DNA of 64,000 nt from Oscillospiraceae bacterium (GTDB lineage Bacteria; Bacillota; Clostridia; Oscillospirales; CAG-272), in the NCBI GenBank assembly GCA_015065295.1, contig SVQN01000002.1:46478-110477 (forward strand), written 5' to 3'. Below the pieces are notes generated by a model that worked only from the letters and a program-made list of their open reading frames with translations, made no database searches and was not told the origin of the DNA. Below are positions 1 through 9,448 of this stretch, piece after piece (the first letter of the stretch is position 1; each line of letters begins with the position of its first letter). The translations under genes and the position numbers were made by a program.

Positions 1-108
1 AGACTTTCCGCAGGCGCAAGAGAGATGTACGAGAAGAAATTCACGGCGGCGGCGATGACCCGTCAGCTCGAGGAACTGTACCGGAAATCCGTCGGAAGAT
101 GGAAATAA
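1..108 (+). CDS. Glycosyltransferase, C-terminal end (partial)
   Basis: Only the last 35 codons are in the window, read in frame 1 to the TAA at 106-108. The peptide contains AREMYEKKFTAAAMTRQLEE, which resembles the C-terminal helix of GT4-type glycosyltransferases, where a residue run like 'AR..YE..FT....' precedes the end of the second Rossmann domain. The family call rests on this short tail alone and is an inference. A terminator-like hairpin follows at once, so this gene ends its transcription unit. Confidence 0.5.
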   Translation, partial: RLSAGAREMYEKKFTAAAMTRQLEELYRKSVGRWK

Positions 109-135
109 TATCCTTTCCGGACAATTCTGATTTTC

Positions 136-172
136 AATACCCTGCAGAAATTGACACGCGGGGTATTTTTTA
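136..172 (+). terminator. Rho-independent terminator after the glycosyltransferase
   Basis: AATACCC (136-142) pairs with GGGTATT (161-167), followed by a T-rich run to 172. The loop is long (18 bases), so the hairpin is modest. Confidence 0.5.
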
Positions 173-203
173 TAGGCAAACTGCCAAAATGAATAAAAAG
201 GTC

Positions 204-232
204 TTGACTTATTCAGAATATGGGTGTAAAAT
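204..232 (+). promoter_or_regulatory. Sigma-A type promoter of the TAXI-TRAP operon
   Basis: TTGACT at 204-209 and TAAAAT at 227-232 are separated by exactly 17 bases. The leader to the start codon is about 80 bases. Confidence 0.6.
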
Positions 233-320
233 AAGACTAATTTTGATTGGCGGGGGATTTTTTTGAAGCCCCCGCCGGAAAAATTTCAAAATCTATCATT
301 ATTCGAAAGCAGGGAATGTT

Positions 321-1274
321 ATGAAAAAGACTCTCTCTATGCTCCTCGCAGTCGTTATGATGGCTGCTCTGGTTCTCACCTCCTGCGGCGGCGGAAACGA
401 AAAGATCTTCCTCGCTACCGGCAGTGAAACCGGTACCTATTACTCCTTCGGCATCGCTCTCGGTCAGGTCATGAAGGACAAGATCGGTCAGGAATTCGGC
501 GTTCAGTCCACCGGTGCTTCCAAGGCGAACATCCAGCTCGTTGCTGCAGGCGACGTTGACATGGCAATCGTTCAGAACGACGTTATGGACTATGCGTTCA
601 ACGGCACCAACACCTTCGCTGAAGAAGGCGCACTCTCCGGCTTCTCCGCAGTTGCTACCCTCTATGCGGAAGTTGTACAGATCGTTGCAAAGCCCGGCAT
701 CACCAGCGTTGCTGACCTCAAGGGCAAGACCGTTTCCGTAGGCGACGCAGGTTCCGGTACCGAATTCAATGCCGCTCAGATTTTCGAAGCATACGGCATG
801 ACCTTCGACGACATCAACAAGCAGTCCCTCGGCTTCACCGACTCTGCCGACAAGTTCAAGGACGGCCAGCTTGACGCGTTCTTCGTAACCGCAGGCGCAC
901 CGACCACCTGCATCACCGACCTCGCTACCTCCAATGACTTCGTCATCCTCTCCATCGGCGAAACCGAAATGCAGTACCTCAAGGATAACTACGGTTACTA
1001 CACCGAATATACCCTCGCAGCAGGCACCTACGGCGAAAAGCAGCCCGAAGATGCAACCACCGTTGCAGTCAAGGCAACCCTCATCGCAGCAGACGATCTC
1101 TCCGAAGACGCTGTATACAAGGTAACCAAGGGTATTTTTGAAAACATCGACGCAATCAAGGCTACCCACGCGAAGGGTGAAGAACTCTCCGCAGACAATG
1201 GCGTTCAGGGCGTTTCCATTCCGTTCCATGCAGGTGCTGAAAAGTACTTCAAGGAAATCGGTAAGCTGAACTAA
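321..1274 (+). CDS. TAXI-family TRAP transporter solute-binding lipoprotein
   Basis: This is the extracytoplasmic receptor that captures an organic anion for a sodium-driven TRAP transporter. The 317-residue protein starts with a lipoprotein signal peptide (MKKTLSMLLAVVMMAALVL then TSCGGG, lipobox Cys near residue 22). It continues with the TAXI pattern 'ATGSETGTYYSFG' and 'DVDMAIVQNDV'. Length is normal for the family. A DUF1850 gene and the fused permease follow in the same direction, the standard order for TAXI systems. Codon choice is strongly biased (GCA/GCT, AAG, GAA, TTC), unlike its neighbours, which suggests high expression. The substrate cannot be read from the sequence; glutamate-like or other carboxylates are usual. 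Confidence 0.93.
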   Translation: MKKTLSMLLAVVMMAALVLTSCGGGNEKIFLATGSETGTYYSFGIALGQVMKDKIGQEFGVQSTGASKANIQLVAAGDVDMAIVQNDVMDYAFNGTNTFAEEGALSGFSAVATLYAEVVQIVAKPGITSVADLKGKTVSVGDAGSGTEFNAAQIFEAYGMTFDDINKQSLGFTDSADKFKDGQLDAFFVTAGAPTTCITDLATSNDFVILSIGETEMQYLKDNYGYYTEYTLAAGTYGEKQPEDATTVAVKATLIAADDLSEDAVYKVTKGIFENIDAIKATHAKGEELSADNGVQGVSIPFHAGAEKYFKEIGKLN

Positions 1275-1277
1275 GGC

Positions 1278-1784
1278 TTGAAAACACGAACCTTCTTAAC
1301 GAACAAAAAAGCAGCGGCCGCAGCGATTGTCACTGCGGCTCTGTTTGTTCTTGCAGCGGCTGTGATCCTGACCGTTTCCCTGAAAACCAGCGGCACGCTC
1401 GTGATCCGGAATGCGGAAACCGGTAAAATCTACGCCCGGTACGACTGTCCGGACGGAACACGGTTTGAAGTGGAATTTCTCCATTCGGTGAACAAATCCC
1501 CCGTCATCGACGTGTTTGAAGCATCGGACGGTATCATCCGCGTTGCCGAAGCGCGATACTACACCTTCGGTGCGGGAATGCCGACGGAAGCCGATCAGCC
1601 GACGTGGAAATTCTCCTACGCGGACGACGGCGCGATTGTCGTCACGGGGATCACCTACACCTACGACAGCCTGAACTACATCGTCGGAACCGTCCATGAC
1701 CACTATCTCACCATTCACGGTGAACGGATCAACCTCCGCGAACTCTGCGGCAGGAACGCAAAAATCGAAATCACAATTGACTAA
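1278..1784 (+). CDS. DUF1850 domain protein of the TAXI-TRAP operon
   Basis: A 168-residue protein with one N-terminal membrane segment (about residues 12-34, rich in Ala/Val/Leu) and an extracytoplasmic beta-rich domain. DUF1850 proteins are small partners found between TAXI receptors and their permeases; their role is unknown. The gene begins with TTG three bases after the upstream stop codon, so translation is probably coupled. No strong ribosome-binding site is visible, and the start is chosen by the gapless spacing and the signal-like N-terminus. Confidence 0.8.
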   Translation: MKTRTFLTNKKAAAAAIVTAALFVLAAAVILTVSLKTSGTLVIRNAETGKIYARYDCPDGTRFEVEFLHSVNKSPVIDVFEASDGIIRVAEARYYTFGAGMPTEADQPTWKFSYADDGAIVVTGITYTYDSLNYIVGTVHDHYLTIHGERINLRELCGRNAKIEITID

Positions 1785-1787
1785 GAA

Positions 1788-1886
1788 CTAATAACTAAGA
1801 GTGAATAACTATCTCTGAATTTCACGTCAGGCAGACAGACAAAAAGTTTTTACCGGTTATTAGTCATTCACTCTTAGCTATTAGCC
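1788..1886. repeat. Family D inverted repeat, copy 1
   Basis: CTAATAACTAAGAGTGAATA near 1788 is mirrored by an imperfect reverse complement at 1858-1886 (TAGTCATTCACTCTTAGC...). The arms flank about 45 bases of unrelated sequence. The same design recurs at 17973-18078, and half of it at 15681-15722. It fills the gap between the DUF1850 gene and the permease gene. Confidence 0.75.
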
Positions 1887-1904
1887 CTTTCACAGGAGTC
1901 CTCT

Positions 1905-3902
1905 ATGTCCAAGAAAACCAACACCCCCAACGATCCCGAAATCCACTCCATGACGGATCTCCTCGCCGAAGACGATTCCTTCGACGCGGATGCCCTGCTT
2001 GCCGACCTCGACAAAGAGTCGAACGTCCGCAGCTACAGCGGCACCGTCTCCAAGTGGATTCTCCGCGGCATTCTCGTTGCCCTCATCGGCTTCATTTTCT
2101 ACTGCATCTACGGCTATATCGAGGAACGTGCGCGCAAGAGCCTCTTCCTCGGCATCATCATGCTCGCCGGATACCTCCTCTATCCCCCGAGCAAAAAGCA
2201 CGACGTTCACCTCGTCCACATCCACTGGCAGGATGCCGCTGCTGCCGTGATCGCGTTCCTTCCTTACTTGTATTTCGCTCTGAACGTCAATGCGTTCATC
2301 GAAAAGGCGACCAAGATCACCAATCTTGACATGATTATCGCCCTCGTCGGCATCATCGCTCTGTTTGAACTGTGCCGCCGCGTGACCGGTGTTCCGATCA
2401 TGGTCGTTGCGGGATGCTTCATCGCCTACATTTTCTATCACTGTATGTTCGAGCGCGGCTTTGACTTCCTCAAAACCGTCCGCACGATCGTGTACCAGCT
2501 CTTCTACTCCAACGTTTCCATTATGGGTTCGCCGATCAGCGTCTGTGTCGGATTCATCGTCCTGTTCATCCTGTTCGGCGCATTCCTTGAAAAATCCGGC
2601 ATCGGTACCTTCTTTATCGACCTCGCCAACTCCATCGCGGGTTTCTCCGCAGGCGGTCCGGCGAAGGTTGCCGTTATCTCCAGTGCCCTCGAAGGGATGT
2701 ACTCCGGTTCGTCCGTTGCCAATACCGTCGGTTCCGGCTCCGTGACCATCCCCGTTATGAAGAAAGCCGGCTACCGTCCCGAGTTTGCGGCAGCCGTTGA
2801 AGCGGCAGCCTCCACGGGCGGTCAGATCATGCCTCCCATCATGGGTGCGGCGGCGTTCCTCATGGCCGAAATGACCGGCTACACCTACCCGCAGATCGCA
2901 ACGGCGGCGATTCTTCCGGCAGTCCTCTACTTCGCCGGTATCTTCCTGATGGTTCACTTTGAAGCAAAGCGCATCGGTCTGAAGGGTCTTCCGAAGGACA
3001 GCATCCCGAATTTCTTCAAGCTGATGCTCCGCAAGGGATACCTCCTTCTCCCGATCATCACCCTCGTCGGTCTGATGTCGTCCGGGAAAACCGCGTCCCT
3101 CTCCGCGTCCATTGCGATTCTCGTGTCCATCGTGGTCAGCTTCTTCGATAAGGAAACCCGCTTCACTCCCGTCAAGCTCGTGGAAACCATCGAAACCGGC
3201 GCAAGAAACGCCATCGGTGTAACGGTTGCCTGCGGTATGGCAGGGATCGTCATCGGCGTTATCAGCTACACCGGTCTGGCAACGACCCTGTTCAACGTCA
3301 TCGTTCCGATCGCACGTCAGAACGTGTTCCTTGCCCTCTTCCTGACCATGATCGCGTGCATCATCTGCGGTATGGGCGTTCCGACCACGGCAAACTACAT
3401 CCTCATGGCGACCATCACCGCCCCGATCGTTGTCGAAATGGGCATTCCGCTTCTCGCGGCACACATGTTCGTCTTCTTCTTCGGGATCGTTGCGGATATC
3501 ACCCCGCCGGTTGCCCTTGCAGCCTTCGCCGGTTCCGCAATCGCCCACTCGAACCCGTTCAAAACCGGTGTTCAGGCGACCAAACTCGCCATTGCGGCGT
3601 TTATCATTCCGTATGTCTTTGCGCTCAGCCCGGAAATTCTCTGGATTGACACGGAAGCTCTGGAAGTTGTCCGTATTGTCATCACGTCCGTCATCGGTAT
3701 GGTCGGCATCTCCGCCGGTCTGGAAGGTTATCTGCTGCTTCCCGCAAAAATCTGGGAACGTGTGATCTTCGTCGCGGCAGGACTTCTGCTCGTTATCCCG
3801 AGCATCGAAACCGACATCATCGGTATCGTCCTGATGGTACTCTGCGTCGGTCTCCAGCTGATCCGGAAAGCGAGGAATTCCGCAAAAAAGAAAACCGCAT
3901 AA
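1905..3902 (+). CDS. TRAP transporter permease, fused small and large subunits (TAXI type)
   Basis: The integral membrane part of the TAXI-TRAP system. At 665 residues it has the length of the fused DctQM-like permeases. Charged residues 1-45 are cytosolic, the first membrane segments lie near 50-130, and the large-subunit transport core follows. It shows the family motifs GSGSVTIPVMKKAGY and ASTGGQIMPPIMGAAAFLMA around residues 280-330, and CGMGVPTTANYI near 490. A good ribosome-binding site (AGGAG) precedes the ATG. It follows DUF1850 across a family D repeat, probably in one transcript. A hairpin at 3921-3964 may end it. Confidence 0.95.
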   Translation: MSKKTNTPNDPEIHSMTDLLAEDDSFDADALLADLDKESNVRSYSGTVSKWILRGILVALIGFIFYCIYGYIEERARKSLFLGIIMLAGYLLYPPSKKHDVHLVHIHWQDAAAAVIAFLPYLYFALNVNAFIEKATKITNLDMIIALVGIIALFELCRRVTGVPIMVVAGCFIAYIFYHCMFERGFDFLKTVRTIVYQLFYSNVSIMGSPISVCVGFIVLFILFGAFLEKSGIGTFFIDLANSIAGFSAGGPAKVAVISSALEGMYSGSSVANTVGSGSVTIPVMKKAGYRPEFAAAVEAAASTGGQIMPPIMGAAAFLMAEMTGYTYPQIATAAILPAVLYFAGIFLMVHFEAKRIGLKGLPKDSIPNFFKLMLRKGYLLLPIITLVGLMSSGKTASLSASIAILVSIVVSFFDKETRFTPVKLVETIETGARNAIGVTVACGMAGIVIGVISYTGLATTLFNVIVPIARQNVFLALFLTMIACIICGMGVPTTANYILMATITAPIVVEMGIPLLAAHMFVFFFGIVADITPPVALAAFAGSAIAHSNPFKTGVQATKLAIAAFIIPYVFALSPEILWIDTEALEVVRIVITSVIGMVGISAGLEGYLLLPAKIWERVIFVAAGLLLVIPSIETDIIGIVLMVLCVGLQLIRKARNSAKKKTA

Positions 3903-3920
3903 ATTTATCCTCCTATAACA

Positions 3921-3964
3921 GAAGCACCGGAACCGGTATTCCCTCGAATGCCGTCCGGTGCTTC
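3921..3964 (+). terminator. Possible terminator of the TAXI-TRAP operon
   Basis: GAAGCACCGG (3921-3930) pairs perfectly with CCGGTGCTTC (3955-3964), with a long loop that can form a smaller inner stem. The downstream tract is C/T-rich rather than pure T. Confidence 0.55.
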
Positions 3965-4049
3965 TGCCGTTCTTTCTCTCTCAGTTTCAGTATATGCTGC
4001 GGACTGCCCGTTCAGTACCGTGGTTGTATTGATTTCCCGTTTTCGGAAA

Positions 4050-4990
4050 TTACCCGATGTGCAGAACCGCACTGCCGCTCTTCTGCCCGATCTGAATCAT
4101 TTTCGCCGGAACCGCTTTCCCGTTCCGTCCGACACAGACATTGGCCGCGTCGATTGTATACCACTCGCTGTACACCGGATTGGAGCGTTCGTATTTGCTT
4201 CGGGTGGAGTAGGTCTGTATGCAGAATGCAATGCTGTCCCAGTCCTGTGTAACCGTATAGGTATACGATGTGATCGGTTTCTCGATGACCGCAAGACTGT
4301 ACCAGGTTCTCTGACCGTTGACCGCATAGGTAATCCTGACCCCGCGAACCTCTGTCGCCTGTGTCGGAAACTTCCACTGCAGCGTGAACGGCCGGTTTTT
4401 CAGAATGATCCCGCATTGGATATGATATGGGGACAGCGTATAGATCAGACTGCCGGAACAGACAAACGCGGGAGTCTCGATCTCCGCATACGCCGCATAA
4501 TTTCCGGACGCTTCTTCGCCGGTTTCATACAGCGCGACCGCAATCCGGTAATAAATTCCGTGACCATCGTCCGCGCCCTCCACGGGGTGCGAGAAAGACA
4601 TCTGTTCTGTACGCCCGTCCGGTGTCAGCAGACAGCTTCTGGTATAGACCGGTTCCATGTCCGCGTTCGTCGTATGATACAGCCAGACTCCCACCGTATA
4701 GGCGGTATATCCTTCCGGAATCCCGTCCACTGTCCACGAAACACGGGAGTTCTGCCCTTTCAGAAATCCCGGATACGGCAGAAGCGAAATCACCGGTACG
4801 GAAACACTGCCGTCGCCCTTCCATGTGATCGTATGAGTCTGTGCGGAACGTCCTTCATAGGAAATCCCCGCCGCAGAGGAAATGGTCAGCGACTGCACGC
4901 CCTCCCGGAAACTGAACAGCGCATTCAGCGGTTTGGCAAACACCGGTTCCGAAACCGCAGCAGACTCACCGTCGTAGGTAAACGTTACCG
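4050..4990 (-). pseudogene. Phage structural (tail-type) protein, 5' end lost
   Basis: The reading frame is open from the terminase junction to 4050, about 313 residues of plausible protein starting near AAVTFTYDGESAAV. The sequence is rich in Thr/Ser/Tyr beta strands, compatible with fibronectin-III-like or tail-fibre domains. It ends with an NGKAVPAKMIQIG segment like the C-termini of phage minor tail proteins. I do not recognise the exact family. No start codon with a ribosome-binding site exists at the natural beginning. The frame instead runs back inside the terminase gene in another frame, so the 5' part was probably deleted. The phage origin is inferred from the terminase next door. 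Confidence 0.5.
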
Positions 4991-6034
4991 CCGCAGGCCG
5001 TTGATGAGATACTGCGCTTCGTTGTCCGCAAAGATGTACTTGATATACACCCCCGGATAATCGCGCCGCAGGCCGTCCAGAAACCGCAGGCACTCGCGGT
5101 TGATCCGTTCCGCGTCGATTTCGCCTTTTCCGCCGTCCACGGCATGGTCACGCAGAACCGTGATCCTGCCGCCGTCCAGAAACGCGCTTGCCGCAAACGT
5201 GGTTTTCGACCGGTTTCCGCCGAAGTCAATCCCGATGTTCACGAACCGTATATCCTGCGGATTCACGGAATCCACCGTGAATTCGGACGGATTGTCCGCG
5301 AATTTCCGGTAAATCAGCCCCTCGGCGGCACACCGCTGTCCGAGGATGTCTCTCCGGTACCACACCGACGTTTTGTCGTACTGCGCCACGATATCGTCCA
5401 GCCGGTCTTTGGTAATCACCGGATTGTCGAATATCGTGAAGTGCGCGTAGTTGTAGAAATCCTCACGAACCTCGCCGCTGTCCCGCATCGCCGCGTATTT
5501 ATCGAGATAATCCCGGTAAATCGGCGCGTTCGGCGGTCCGGGGTTGAGGTCCCAGAACACCCGCCGGTCCCGCGCGGCAAGCTGACGGTTGAACGCCTCC
5601 CGGATAATGCCGTCGTCGTGCAGGTTGATCTCCGTGGCAATCCACATTCCGTAGGAATTCCCGCGGATCTTTTTGTACGAATCGGAATTCTTCCCGCCCG
5701 CGAAAATGATGATCCTTTCCCCGCGCTTTGTCTGCACGCGAAGTGCTTCATTGTCACGGTAACGGATCCATTTCGACCGTCCGCGGAAGATATGCTCCAG
5801 CCCGAGACCGTTGCAGTCGCCGAGATTGAGCTTCGCGTTCCCGAGCGTCGATCCGGTCGCCAGATGAAACCGGTCGGGCGAATCCTCCAGAAGCGCGGCG
5901 AACACGAAGACATTGTCCACCGTCTTTCCGGCACGCACCGCCCCTTCCGCAACGTTCACCGTCGAACGATAGGCACGCCGCATATAATCGCAGTGCCGCC
6001 CGCCGAAGATGTACCCGTTCCCCTGCACCGTCAC
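4985..6034 (-). pseudogene. Phage terminase large subunit (PBSX/XtmB-like), C-terminally truncated
   Basis: The large terminase is the ATPase-nuclease that packages phage DNA. I start it at GTG 6034, two bases after the small-subunit stop and just behind a strong AAAGGAGGTGAG site. The ATPase domain has Walker A-like EGAVRAGKT near residue 30 and a long adenine-motif region. The nuclease domain starts with VNIGIDFG (first metal Asp) near residue 260. The protein stops at 349 residues after ADNEAQYLINGLRR. Relatives run to about 430 and carry the last nuclease Asp in the missing part, so the enzyme should be inactive. The break coincides with the start of the tail-type frame, indicating an internal prophage deletion. 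Confidence 0.85.
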
Positions 6035-6035
6035 G

Positions 6036-6428
6036 TCACTCACCTCCTTTCTCGTCGTTGAAAATGCTCTCGCGTAATCCCGCAAGTTCCTGATCCGCAC
6101 CGGTTCCGCCGGACAGATTCTCCGGTCTGCCGCCGTTTTTCCGGTACAGGACGTCCAGATACAGCCGCATCGCCGAAACATTCCCTTCCTTCGCCAGCTT
6201 CATCAGCTCGCTCCAGACATAAGCCGCCTTCGTCTCCGCAAACCCGCGTGCCAGTGACGCCGCATACATCGGAAACTTTCCGCCGCATACCCAGTCGATG
6301 AACTCTTCTTCCGCCACCTGACACGCCGCCAGCGCACTTTCCAGCGATTCGCCGCGTGCCATCGCGCAGACCACATCGCGCTGTTTCTGCTCCGTCGGAC
6401 TTCCCGCAGATTCCTTTTCATTTTCCAT
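6036..6428 (-). CDS. Phage terminase small subunit-like protein
   Basis: A 130-residue protein directly upstream of the large terminase, with a 1-base gap. An upstream in-frame ATG at 6458 exists, but ATG 6428 has a proper AAAGGAGGAATCCT site and gives a normal N-terminus. Residues 20-60 form a helix-rich DNA-binding region (AMARGESLESALAACQVAEE), and the rest is helical. Small terminases recognise the packaging site. The identification leans on position and helical content. The gene looks intact but has no working partner. Confidence 0.7.
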   Translation of the reverse strand: MENEKESAGSPTEQKQRDVVCAMARGESLESALAACQVAEEEFIDWVCGGKFPMYAASLARGFAETKAAYVWSELMKLAKEGNVSAMRLYLDVLYRKNGGRPENLSGGTGADQELAGLRESIFNDEKGGE

Positions 6429-6589
6429 AGGATTCCTCCTTTCCGCCGTCCGCTTCACACCCGCTTGCCCTCGGATTTACACGAACGAACTTTCGTTGTG
6501 CCAATAGTATACCACAAAAGAACCGATTTGTCGTCCCATCTTTTTCCCACTTTTTTCCCACTTTCGTTCACAATTAAAAACGGGGGGTA

Positions 6590-6643
6590 AAATGCAAAAA
6601 ACAGCCGTTTTTCAAGGTAAAAACCTCAAAAAACGGCTGTTTC
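6590..6643 (-). terminator. Terminator of pyk
   Basis: AAACAGCCGTTTTT (6599-6612) pairs with AAAAACGGCTGTTT (6630-6643). On the minus strand the stem is followed by TTTTTTGCATTTT. The region 6429-6720 otherwise holds only an AT-rich leader for the terminase genes, with a possible TATACT box near 6507-6512. Confidence 0.8.
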
Positions 6644-6720
6644 CGCAAATATTGAATTTTGTATTTTCTTAATTATTTACAGCTTGGTTACAATTGTTTA
6701 CCGATATGAACCTTCCCGTG

Positions 6721-8157
6721 TCAATCGTTCCCGCGAACTACTTCCACCTTCAGGATGTTCGTATTCCCGGGTGTAAGAACGGGTGTCCCGGCAGCAATGA
6801 CAACCGTATCCCCCGCAGAGACAATGTCGTCCTGCTTCGCGCAGTCGATCGCATGGAGGAAGAGCTTGTCCAGCGAATCCTGCACACGGGCAAGAACGGG
6901 ATAAACGCCCCAGGAAAGCGCGAGCTGGTGCATCGTTTTAATACGCGGCGTTGCGGCAACAATAGGCTGAACGGGACGGAATTTGGACATCCGGCGCGCG
7001 CTCTTCCCGGACGTGGTCAGCGTAATGATCGCCTTTGCCTTGATATCATTCGCGGTCGTGCAGGCGGCATCGCAGAGTGCGTTGGTGATATCGGTATAGT
7101 CAATTTCGTAATTCATCAGACCGTAGGCGTCCATGGCGAACGCGTCCTTTTCGGCCTGCTCGGCAATTTTCGCCATCGCCCGGACAGCGCGGAGCGGATA
7201 ACGTCCGACCGCGGTTTCCCCGGACAGCATAATGGCACTGGTTCCGTCGAACACGGCATTGGCAACGTCGGAGATTTCCGCACGGGTCGGCGTGGGATTC
7301 TCAATCATGGATTCGAGCATCTGGGTTGCGGTGATGACCATCTTCCCGGCCTGATAGCACTTCTTGATAAAGCGTTTCTGAAGCCCGGGAAGGCGTTCGA
7401 AGTCCACCTCAACGCCCATATCACCGCGCGCAACCATGATACCGTCGGAATACTTGAGGATTTCGTCAAAGTTTTCGATCCCCTCGTGGTTTTCAATCTT
7501 GGAAATAATGCGGATGCTGTGTCCGCCGTTGTAGTCGAGGAATTTCCGTATTCCGATCACATCCTCAGCGCGGCGCACGAACGAAGCGGCGACAAAATCG
7601 ACATCCTGCTCAATGCCGAACAGCAGGTCGCTCTTGTCCTTGTCGGAAAGGTGCGGCATATCGAGGGGGACATTGGGAACATTGACGCCCTTGCCGTTCT
7701 TGATTTCCCCGCCGGCGATAACCTCGCACACGATCTCCGTCTCCGTGACCTCGCGGACGTTGAGTTCAATGATCCCGTCGTTCAGAAGGATCGCGTACCC
7801 CGGTTCGACCTGTCTCGGCAGATCCTTATAGGTAATAAAGCAGCGCGAACTGTCCCCGGGTACGTCCGGCTCGACCGTCGTAAGCGTAAACGTCGCCCCC
7901 GTCTCAAGCATCGCGGCACCCCCGCAGAAGCACCCGAGCCGAATCTCCGGTCCCTTGGTATCAAGCAGAATGGCCAGCGGCACCCCCAGTCGATCCCGCA
8001 CCTCCTTGATCCTATCAATGACCTCCGCGTGTTCCTCGTGCGTCCCATGCGAGAAATTCAGTCTCGCCACGTTCATCCCCGCCCGCACCATCTTCTCGAT
8101 CATCTCGCTCGAGTTCGACGCAGGGCCGAGGGTACATACAATTTTCGTCTTCAGCAT
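6721..8157 (-). CDS. pyk: Pyruvate kinase
   Basis: Catalyses phosphoenolpyruvate + ADP to pyruvate + ATP, the last step of glycolysis. The 478 residues begin MLKTKIVCTLGPAS; I reject an upstream in-frame ATG at 8256 because GAGGAAGGAGAA lies just before 8157. Visible motifs are ARLNFSHG near 40, the catalytic-lysine region ISKIENHEG near 220, MVARGDMGVE, and ATQMLESM near 280, followed by the C-terminal allosteric domain. Length fits the form without the extra PEP-utiliser domain. It is a single-gene unit with its own promoter (8197-8225) and terminator (6590-6643). Confidence 0.98.
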   Translation of the reverse strand: MLKTKIVCTLGPASNSSEMIEKMVRAGMNVARLNFSHGTHEEHAEVIDRIKEVRDRLGVPLAILLDTKGPEIRLGCFCGGAAMLETGATFTLTTVEPDVPGDSSRCFITYKDLPRQVEPGYAILLNDGIIELNVREVTETEIVCEVIAGGEIKNGKGVNVPNVPLDMPHLSDKDKSDLLFGIEQDVDFVAASFVRRAEDVIGIRKFLDYNGGHSIRIISKIENHEGIENFDEILKYSDGIMVARGDMGVEVDFERLPGLQKRFIKKCYQAGKMVITATQMLESMIENPTPTRAEISDVANAVFDGTSAIMLSGETAVGRYPLRAVRAMAKIAEQAEKDAFAMDAYGLMNYEIDYTDITNALCDAACTTANDIKAKAIITLTTSGKSARRMSKFRPVQPIVAATPRIKTMHQLALSWGVYPVLARVQDSLDKLFLHAIDCAKQDDIVSAGDTVVIAAGTPVLTPGNTNILKVEVVRGND

Positions 8158-8196
8158 TGCTGGGTTCTCCTTCCTCTGTTTCTGATTCTTTTCTAC

Positions 8197-8225
8197 ATTA
8201 TAACATGGATACAGGGGAAGTGCAA
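8197..8225 (-). promoter_or_regulatory. Promoter of pyk
   Basis: On the minus strand, TTGCAC (8225-8220) and TATAAT (8202-8197) are separated by 17 bases and sit about 40 bases before the start codon. Facing it, a weaker plus-strand promoter for the XRE gene (TTGATT, 16 bases, TAAAAT) is visible around 8319-8346. Confidence 0.75.
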
Positions 8226-8394
8226 GGGGGGACGTGTCAAGTTCCGCATTTTGCATATTCCGTACACAAAAATCAACTGACGCAACTACCAGTAGAATTT
8301 ACTCAAAAACCGCGTTGTTGATTTTCGGCGGATTTGTGATAAAATAAAGTCAGTCAAAACGTTTTGAACTTACTTTCAATCAAGGAGAACAACA

Positions 8395-9402
8395 ATGAAT
8401 CTCGGAAACAGAATCCGCGAACTGCGGAAGAAAAAGGGACTGACGCAGGAACAGCTTGCAAACGCACTCGGGCTGTCCCCGCAGGCCGTGTCCAAATGGG
8501 AAATCGAAGCGTCGTACCCGGACATGACGCTCATTCCCGTTCTTGCGAACTTTTTTGATGTGAGTCTTGACGCGCTGTTCGATTTCGATATCACGAAAAA
8601 ACAGCAGAGAATCGACGAAATCATGGAGGAAGCCGGACGGTATTTCTGGGGAAACCTCGAAAAAGCCGAGGAAATCTATCAGAAAGGGCTGGAGGATTAT
8701 CCCGATTCCGATAAAATCAAGGCAGAACTGCTGTCTCTGTACGAATGCCACATGAGGTCGTTCGGACGGATGGAACTGGCAGAACGCGCGGTCGCCATTG
8801 CCGGACGGCTGATCGCAGAATCCGCCGACCTGTTTGCCGTGTGCAGTGCAAAAAATTCGCTCGCGTCGATCTATAAGATGCAGGATCGGTATGCGGAGGC
8901 GAAGGCGGTCGTGGACAGTCTGCCGTATATGTACCCGTCCCAGCTCAACGACAAAATGCGATGTACGGCGTATCTGCTGCGCGGCGAAGACCGTCTGGCG
9001 GAGGTGAAGGACTGGAGGATCATCGAATGGCAGGAGCTGTTCATTGCGTGTGATCTGGAAGGATTGGGCTACTGGGAAACCGGCGATTACGAAAACGCGC
9101 TGAAATCCTTCCGGGAAGCGGCGGATGTGGTCGAACGGTTCCTGAAGGGAGACAAAATCTGCTATGATGCGTACCCGATCGGCGGGTCGCAGACGAATCA
9201 CATGTGTATGTATCTCGAAATGGCGGGATGCCTGCTGAAACTCGGCCGCACAGACGAATGCGGGAAGGCAATCGACCGGGCGTATGACATCATCTCCCAC
9301 GCATGGGACGACGATTTTGAAGCGCAGTACGACGATATCATGGCGCAGTACCGCAAAACCTATAAGGAATTCGGACTGGATGAATACAGGGAATGTCCGT
9401 AA
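8395..9402 (+). CDS. XRE-family regulator with TPR-like C-terminal domain
   Basis: A 335-residue transcription regulator. Residues 1-60 are a helix-turn-helix of the Cro/CI type (NRIRELRKKKGLTQEQLANA followed by LSPQAVSKWEIEASYPD). The remaining 270 residues are helical pairs resembling TPR repeats, the layout of peptide- or stress-sensing XRE proteins in Bacillota. A clear AAGGAG site precedes ATG 8395. It stands alone between pyk and the toxin-antitoxin pair. A paralogue of the same architecture lies at 61642-62712. Target genes are unknown. Confidence 0.88.
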   Translation: MNLGNRIRELRKKKGLTQEQLANALGLSPQAVSKWEIEASYPDMTLIPVLANFFDVSLDALFDFDITKKQQRIDEIMEEAGRYFWGNLEKAEEIYQKGLEDYPDSDKIKAELLSLYECHMRSFGRMELAERAVAIAGRLIAESADLFAVCSAKNSLASIYKMQDRYAEAKAVVDSLPYMYPSQLNDKMRCTAYLLRGEDRLAEVKDWRIIEWQELFIACDLEGLGYWETGDYENALKSFREAADVVERFLKGDKICYDAYPIGGSQTNHMCMYLEMAGCLLKLGRTDECGKAIDRAYDIISHAWDDDFEAQYDDIMAQYRKTYKEFGLDEYRECP

Positions 9403-9407
9403 CACAA

Positions 9408-9445
9408 AACGTCCGTGCAGATCACAATCGGTCTGCACGGACGTT
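9408..9445. terminator. Bidirectional terminator between convergent genes
   Basis: AACGTCCGTGCAGA (9408-9421) pairs perfectly with TCTGCACGGACGTT (9432-9445). It lies between the convergent XRE and PIN genes and can serve both. Confidence 0.7.
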
Positions 9446-9448
9446 AGT

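Noticed and set aside
4985..6181. Terminase start at the upstream ATG 6181
   Set aside because: That start lies deep inside the small-subunit gene, while GTG 6034 has a strong ribosome-binding site and follows the small-subunit stop directly.
6478..6500. LexA-like box before the terminase genes
   Set aside because: CGAACGAACTTTCGTTG resembles but does not match the CGAAC-N4-GTTCG consensus, and no repressor gene is near.
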